A stretch of 64,000 nt of DNA from the NCBI RefSeq assembly GCF_011067135.1, contig NZ_JAAMOW010000001.1:310001-374000 (forward strand). Direction: 5' to 3'. Source of the stretch: Solimonas terrae. GTDB lineage: Bacteria; Pseudomonadota; Gammaproteobacteria; Nevskiales; Nevskiaceae. Both the position numbers and the translations under genes were made by a program. The notes beneath the pieces are model-generated. The model did no database searches. It saw nothing but the letters and a program-made list of their open reading frames with translations, and had not been told where the DNA came from. Below are positions 60,002-64,000 of the stretch, one piece after another (position 1 is the first letter of the stretch; each line of letters starts with the position of its first letter).

Positions 60002-61246
60002 TCAAGCTGCGCGCAGCGGCGTAACTTTGCTGTCGCCACGCTGCAGGCTGTCGAGATAGTCGGCCCATGCCTGCATCATCCTGCGGCGCTCATCGAGGAA
60101 CGACGTGCGGTTGTAGGCGCGCCCGTTCGGGTCGAGCACTTCATGCGAAAGCTGGTGTTCGATGATGTCAGGCCGGAATCGCAGTATCTCGTCGAGCATC
60201 GTTCGCGCCATTGCGCGGAAGCCGTGCGGCGTCATCTCTTCGTTGGAAAATCCGAGCGTGCGCATCGCCTGCCGCAGCGCGTTCTCGGATAGCGGGCGCA
60301 GACGTGAGCGGGCGCCGGGGAACACGTAGCGCGGCGCATCAGGCTTCAAGCCAAGACCATGCCCCGTCAGCGGCTGCAGTTCGCGCAGGATCGCAATGGC
60401 CTGCTCCGACAATGGAACGAGGTGCGGCCGGCGCATCTTCATTTTCTCGATCGGGATGCTCCACTCGGCGGCGTCGAGGTCGAGTTCCGACCACTCCATG
60501 CGCCTGATTTCACCGGGGCGCTGAAACAGCAGTGCCGACAGAGCGAGTGCGCCGCGGACGATCGGCGAGCCCTTGTAACCGTGAATCGCCGTCATGAGCC
60601 TGGCTACGTCGTCCGGCTTCGTGAACGCGGCGTGGCTCTTGGCCTTTGCACGCTTCTCGCCACGCAGCGCATAGGTCGGATCGTGCTCCATAAGGCCGCG
60701 TCGGATCGCGAAGCGGCAGACCTGCCCGATGATGAGCTTGACGCGCCGGGCGGTGACATCGGCACCACGCTCGCGGATGCGATCCAGCATCAGCATCACG
60801 TCCGCGATCTTGATGCTGGCGATGGGGCGATCGCCAACGTAGGGCAGCACATTCAGTTCGAGCCGGCGCCAGACCAAAGCCGCCGTGTCCGGATTGGCGT
60901 GCTTCGCGAGCTCCAGCTCGCGCCAGCGCTCGGCGACAGCGCGGAAGGTCTGCTCTGAGGCCTCGGCCTGGGCGAGCTTCTCTTCCTTGCGCTGCAGGGC
61001 GGGATCAATGCCCTGGGCTATCAGCCGGCGGCCATCGTCGCGACGCAGGCGAGCACTCGCGAGCGAGACATCAGGGAAGACGCCGAGGCTCAGCGTGTTG
61101 CGCTTGCCGGCGAAGGTATACCGCAGACGCCAGTAGTGTCGGCCGTCCGGGTTGATGACGATGAACAACCCGCGCTCATCAGAGAGGTTGTACGGCTTGT
61201 CTTTGCGGGGCGCACGCTTGATGGTGGTGTCGGTCAGCACTGGCAT
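60002..61246 (-). CDS. Tyrosine recombinase (P4-type integrase)
   Basis: 414 residues. The N-terminal DUF4102 arm-binding domain (GLFIVINPDGRHYWRLRY, LSLGVFPDVSLASAR) is followed by a core-binding domain and the catalytic domain with R (FQRPGEIRRMEW), HGFR, HQLSHEV and the tyrosine in GRAYNRTSF. It lies next to tRNA-Glu, whose 3' end is the attachment site, as for many P4-type integrases. Confidence 0.95.
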   Translation of the reverse strand: MPVLTDTTIKRAPRKDKPYNLSDERGLFIVINPDGRHYWRLRYTFAGKRNTLSLGVFPDVSLASARLRRDDGRRLIAQGIDPALQRKEEKLAQAEASEQTFRAVAERWRELELAKHANPDTAALVWRRLELNVLPYVGDRPIASIKIADVMLMLDRIRERGADVTARRVKLIIGQVCRFAIRRGLMEHDPTYALRGEKRAKAKSHAAFTKPDDVARLMTAIHGYKGSPIVRGALALSALLFQRPGEIRRMEWSELDLDAAEWSIPIEKMKMRRPHLVPLSEQAIAILRELQPLTGHGLGLKPDAPRYVFPGARSRLRPLSENALRQAMRTLGFSNEEMTPHGFRAMARTMLDEILRFRPDIIEHQLSHEVLDPNGRAYNRTSFLDERRRMMQAWADYLDSLQRGDSKVTPLRAA

Positions 61247-61353
61247 AACTCCTTGGCGAAACTCTGGCCGACAGCCAAGTTATGCCAATTCTTATGCCAG
61301 TCAAGCAATGGCTGCCGGTGGACGCCGGTGGACAGCCAAAAACACGAAACCAA

Positions 61354-61378
61354 CAAAAAACCGCGCATTAGCGCGGTT
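61354..61378 (-). terminator. Intrinsic terminator after the tRNA pair
   Basis: On the minus strand an 8-bp stem AACCGCGC/GCGCGGTT with loop TAAT is followed by TTTTTTG. It ends the tRNA-Ala/tRNA-Glu transcript 36 nt past tRNA-Glu. It lies on the element side of the att site, so the element may have brought it. Confidence 0.8.
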
Positions 61379-61412
61379 ATCTGGTCGTTCTTGGACGTCT
61401 ATGAACGAAGTT

Positions 61413-61428
61413 ATGGCGTCCCCACGGG
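61413..61428. repeat. Right attachment site within tRNA-Glu
   Basis: A second copy of ATGGCGTCCCCACGGG. It coincides with the acceptor stem, discriminator and CCA end of tRNA-Glu, so integration restores an intact tRNA. Confidence 0.88.
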
Positions 61429-61489
61429 GATTCGAACCCCGGTACTTACCGTGAAAGGGTAATGTCCTAGGCCTCTAGACGATGGGGAC
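61414..61489 (-). tRNA. tRNA-Glu (TTC)
   Basis: A 76-nt cloverleaf: acceptor GTCCCCA pairs with the 3' TGGGGAC, the anticodon loop reads CTTTCAC (anticodon TTC), the T-loop is GTTCGAATC, and CCA is encoded. It is the integration target of the element on its left. Confidence 0.97.
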
Positions 61490-61504
61490 GAGGCAATCCT
61501 GTTT

Positions 61505-61580
<76 letters not shown>

Positions 61581-61595
61581 ACTACAGGGGCGCGC

Positions 61596-61623
61596 ATTAT
61601 ACCGAATGAAAGCGGGATGGGAA
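61596..61623 (-). promoter_or_regulatory. Sigma-70 promoter of the tRNA operon
   Basis: The minus strand has a perfect -10 TATAAT (61596-61601) with a partial -35 TTCCCA at 16-nt spacing. A GC-rich discriminator (GCGCGCCCC) follows, as expected for a stringently controlled stable-RNA promoter. Confidence 0.7.
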
Positions 61624-61677
61624 GCCTGTTCTCGATGGTCTTTTTCGCGAGTTCGTCGTCGTCGCGAAAGCAGCCGT

Positions 61678-62658
61678 TCAGACCGCGAACTGCGCCGTGA
61701 ACTGACGCGCGAATTCACCGAACTGCGCCGCCGGCAGATCGTTGATGCCGGCCGCTGCCGCACGTCCGCCACCGGTCGGAAAGCGCCGGCACAACTCGTC
61801 CGCGCCCTTCTTGCGATTCAGCGGCGCACGCACGCTGATCAAGTAATTGCCGTTGGCTTTTTCGGTCAGCACGGCATGCGCGCGATCCGGGTACAGGTTG
61901 ACCAGATCGTTGCTGTAGACGCCGCTGACGCGGCGCGCCCATGGCGCATCCGGCAGGATGAACAGCGCGGCGTGCGCGGTCGATGCCGCTTCCGGCTGGG
62001 TCGACTCAGCCCTCGCCATGTCGGTCTGGTAGCCGTCGGCGAGCTTTTCGAAATGCTCGCGGCCATCGCCGGCAATGAAATCGAACGGCGACGCGTGGCG
62101 GCTGACGAGGCGGAACAGCGCATCGGGCGCGAAGTGCAGATCGCCGACCGATTCGCCGTAACCGTTGTAGTTCAGATAGGTGCCAAGGTCTTCGAGCTGG
62201 CGCAGCTGCGCTTCGCTGACATCGAGACCCTTGGCGATCGTCTCGGCGCTCTTTTTCAGGTTGTCACCGAACGCACCGACGACGGCCCAGGCGAGAAAGC
62301 GGTTCTTCAGGTAACCGTTGACGAGCAGGCTCGTGCAGACATCCGGCGCCTCGTTGATGATCGTCTTCAGCTTGTCACCGGACGGCCCATCGTTGGGAAT
62401 GGCTCCAGCGAAGTGGTGATCGACATAGAACACCTCGGCGCCGGCGGCGAGCAGACGCACGACGCCCTCGCGATTCTTGTCGAGCGAGACGTCGAGCACC
62501 GTCACGCGATCGCCGGCCCTGGCTTCGACCTGATCGAGCAGCTCGATATCGCGCTTCACGCCGGTGACAAGGCGCGCGTCGCGCGGTTCGGCGAGATGCA
62601 GCTGCGTCAGTGCGCAGATGCCGTCGGCATCGCCATTGAATACGTCGATAAAAGCCAT
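61678..62658 (-). CDS. DHH-family phosphoesterase
   Basis: 326 residues. The DHH domain shows FNGDADGICAL, LDVSLDKNREG and YVDHHFAGA, and the DHHA1 C-terminus has RRFPTGGGRAAAAGIN. Related enzymes are short oligonucleotide or nucleotide phosphatases. It is 102 nt downstream of sat, separated by a terminator. The exact substrate cannot be told. Confidence 0.88.
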   Translation of the reverse strand: MAFIDVFNGDADGICALTQLHLAEPRDARLVTGVKRDIELLDQVEARAGDRVTVLDVSLDKNREGVVRLLAAGAEVFYVDHHFAGAIPNDGPSGDKLKTIINEAPDVCTSLLVNGYLKNRFLAWAVVGAFGDNLKKSAETIAKGLDVSEAQLRQLEDLGTYLNYNGYGESVGDLHFAPDALFRLVSRHASPFDFIAGDGREHFEKLADGYQTDMARAESTQPEAASTAHAALFILPDAPWARRVSGVYSNDLVNLYPDRAHAVLTEKANGNYLISVRAPLNRKKGADELCRRFPTGGGRAAAAGINDLPAAQFGEFARQFTAQFAV

Positions 62659-62715
62659 CGGGGGAATCCTCGCTGCGTGCGTCGTCGCTGGTTCTTCGGC
62701 CTTTCACAAACAGAA

Positions 62716-62746
62716 CGGGCCGGATTTGCGCAGCAAACCCGGCCCG
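62716..62746 (-). terminator. Intrinsic terminator after sat
   Basis: A long stem CGGGCCGG/CCGGCCCG with an inner TTTGC/GCAAA stem. On the minus strand it is followed by TTCTGTTTG. It lies 14 nt after the sat stop. Confidence 0.7.
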
Positions 62747-62760
62747 CTTGACCGCTACGC

Positions 62761-63957
62761 TCAGGCCTTCCTGGCGTCTTCGATCTGGTAGTACTCCATC
62801 AGCACCTTGGCCACTTCCGGGCGCGAGAATTCCGGCGGCGGCGCGATGCCGGCGCCGAGCATCTGGCGCACCTTGGTGCCCGACAGCGCAACGAAGTCAT
62901 CCGGCACGTGATCCGGCGCTTCGCGCATCATCACCACGCGGCCGAGCTTCTTGCTGAACGCGGTGTTGTCGGCGCGGAAGATCTCGATCTGCAGCGCACC
63001 CTTCGGCACCTTCTCGTCGAAGATGGCCTGCGCGTCGAACGGACCGTAGTAGTCGCCGACGCCGGCATGGTCGCGGCCGACGATCAGGTAATCGGCGCCC
63101 ATGTTCTGACGGAACAGCGCATGCAGCACAGCCTCGCGCGGACCGGCGTAGAGCATGTCGAAACCGTAGCCGGTGATCATCACCGTGTTCTTCGGGAAGT
63201 AATGGTCGACCATCGTGCGGATGCACGCGTCACGCACCGGCGCCGGGATGTCGCCTTCCTTGAGCTTGCCGAGCAGCATGTGGATGACGATGCCGTCGGT
63301 GCCGAGGCGCTCGTGCGCCATGCGGCACAGCTCTTCATGCGCGCGGTGCATCGGGTTGCGCGTCTGGAACGCGACGACCTTCTTCCAGCCACGCTCGGCG
63401 ATCTCGTTGCGGATTTCGACGGCGGTACGGAAGGTGTCCGGGAACTCGCTCTGGAAGTAGCTGAAGTTCAGCACATCGATCGGGCCCGACAGCACGGTGT
63501 TGCCGAGACCGAGGAAGGTCTTGACGCCAGGGTGCTTCTCGTCGAGGTTGCCGAAGATTTCCTTGGCCATCATGCGCAGCTGCTCGTCGCTGACCGCTTC
63601 GACGCCCTGCACGTCCATCACCGCGAGCACCGGGTTGCCTTCGACGTTCGGATCGCGCAGCGCGATGCGATCACCGGCCTTGATCCCCGACTCCTTCGTG
63701 ATGTTGAGGATCGGCACCGGCCAGAACAGCCCCGACGTGGTCTTCAGGTCCTTGGCGACGCTGAGCGCGTCGGCCAGATTCATGTAGCCGGACAGCGGAT
63801 TGAAATAGCCGGCGCCCAGCATCACGGCGTTGGCGGCGGCGGCCGAATTGAGCAGCAGGCTCGGCAATGACTGCGCTTCCTTGCTCAGCGCTTCGTGCCG
63901 GGCGGTGTCGTAGACAAAACGCGGCTGCAGGGAATCGGAACCGTGGGGCTTGATCAT
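62761..63957 (-). CDS. sat: Sulfate adenylyltransferase (single-chain ATP sulfurylase)
   Basis: 398 residues of the homo-oligomeric ATP sulfurylase family, with the nucleotide motifs FQTRNPMHRAHEEL and GRDHAGVGDYYGPF and the C-terminal ALSGTKVRQML. It makes APS from ATP and sulfate, or runs in reverse in sulfur oxidisers. This is not the CysDN type usual in gammaproteobacteria. A possible TGA at 63987-63989 suggests another minus-strand gene just beyond the window; its identity cannot be seen. Confidence 0.93.
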   Translation of the reverse strand: MIKPHGSDSLQPRFVYDTARHEALSKEAQSLPSLLLNSAAAANAVMLGAGYFNPLSGYMNLADALSVAKDLKTTSGLFWPVPILNITKESGIKAGDRIALRDPNVEGNPVLAVMDVQGVEAVSDEQLRMMAKEIFGNLDEKHPGVKTFLGLGNTVLSGPIDVLNFSYFQSEFPDTFRTAVEIRNEIAERGWKKVVAFQTRNPMHRAHEELCRMAHERLGTDGIVIHMLLGKLKEGDIPAPVRDACIRTMVDHYFPKNTVMITGYGFDMLYAGPREAVLHALFRQNMGADYLIVGRDHAGVGDYYGPFDAQAIFDEKVPKGALQIEIFRADNTAFSKKLGRVVMMREAPDHVPDDFVALSGTKVRQMLGAGIAPPPEFSRPEVAKVLMEYYQIEDARKA

Positions 63958-64000
63958 GTCGTCGTCTCTGTTGTCTGTTCGGGGATTCAGGCGGCCGGCA

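Larger units (their letters stand above)
51900..61428. mobile_element. Integrated element (defective prophage or satellite) in tRNA-Glu
   Basis: A 9.5-kb segment bounded by a 16-bp direct repeat, one copy of which is the 3' end of tRNA-Glu. A tyrosine integrase lies beside the tRNA. Genes run mostly on the minus strand: integrase, small phage proteins, a HigBA-type pair, an AlpA-like regulator and a replication pair. No capsid, tail or lysis genes are present. Arginine/AT content and gene sizes differ from the flanks. Confidence 0.88.

Overview
The window is GC-rich chromosome from a gammaproteobacterium, most likely of the Nevskiales/Xanthomonadales kind. This is inferred from pspF divergent from pspABC, ppsR divergent from ppsA, RND/MMPL plus DUF1329 plus TetR, a tRNA-Glu/tRNA-Ala pair and uniformly high third-position GC. 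No species can be named from sequence alone. Most of it is ordinary core genome with tight operons. The accessory parts are a mobile-element array at 29.2-31.3 kb and a 9.5 kb tRNA island at 51.9-61.4 kb.

Layout. 1-14.1 kb (minus strand) is one long nitrate-assimilation and molybdenum-cofactor operon: narK-type transporter, nirB, a nirD/FAD-reductase fusion, nasA, mobA, moaA, moaD, a small membrane protein, moaE, moaCB, moeA and modE. It is headed by a near-consensus sigma-54 promoter at 14067-14082. Its probable nitrate sensor pair nasS/nasT (ANTAR antiterminator) lies at 27.1-29.0 kb. At 14.3-15.8 kb is an OmpA-family protein fused to a cupredoxin domain. A 0.9 kb non-coding control region (15833-16711) follows. 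It has a second sigma-54 promoter, two similar FNR-type palindromes and two strong terminators facing outward.

16.7-21.3 kb (plus strand) is the most interesting unit: an outer-membrane DUF3034 protein, an exported truncated hemoglobin, a Tat-type FMN-binding protein carrying the SGAT flavinylation motif, a PepSY membrane protein, an EF-hand protein and a signal-less ApbE flavin transferase. I read it as an extracytoplasmic flavin/heme redox system under nitrogen (sigma-54) control, possibly attenuated by the terminator in its leader. It converges on a minus-strand operon of exported TPR proteins (21.4-27.0 kb).

29.2-31.3 kb holds a MITE, an IS481-family element and an IS5-family element head to tail, each bounded by CTAG. 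31.3-34.5 kb is the phage-shock locus (pspF divergent from a sigma-54-driven pspABC operon). 34.5-51.8 kb holds a TetR/MMPL/DUF1329 unit, a PepSY protein with a PhoPQ-like two-component system, orn, reverse transsulfuration (cbs, cystathionine lyase), a pterin dehydratase, recR, a Tat-exported PhoD phosphatase, ppsR, ppsA and an RNase T2 homologue lacking a catalytic histidine.

51.9-61.4 kb is an integrated element in the 3' end of tRNA-Glu with a 16-bp att repeat. It carries an integrase, a replication module and a HigBA-type toxin-antitoxin pair, but no structural genes. Its DnaB-like helicase is cut just after the Walker A motif and joined to an unrelated hydrophobic tail, suggesting a prophage that lost its late region. 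The right end carries tRNA-Glu, tRNA-Ala, a DHH phosphoesterase and a single-chain ATP sulfurylase.
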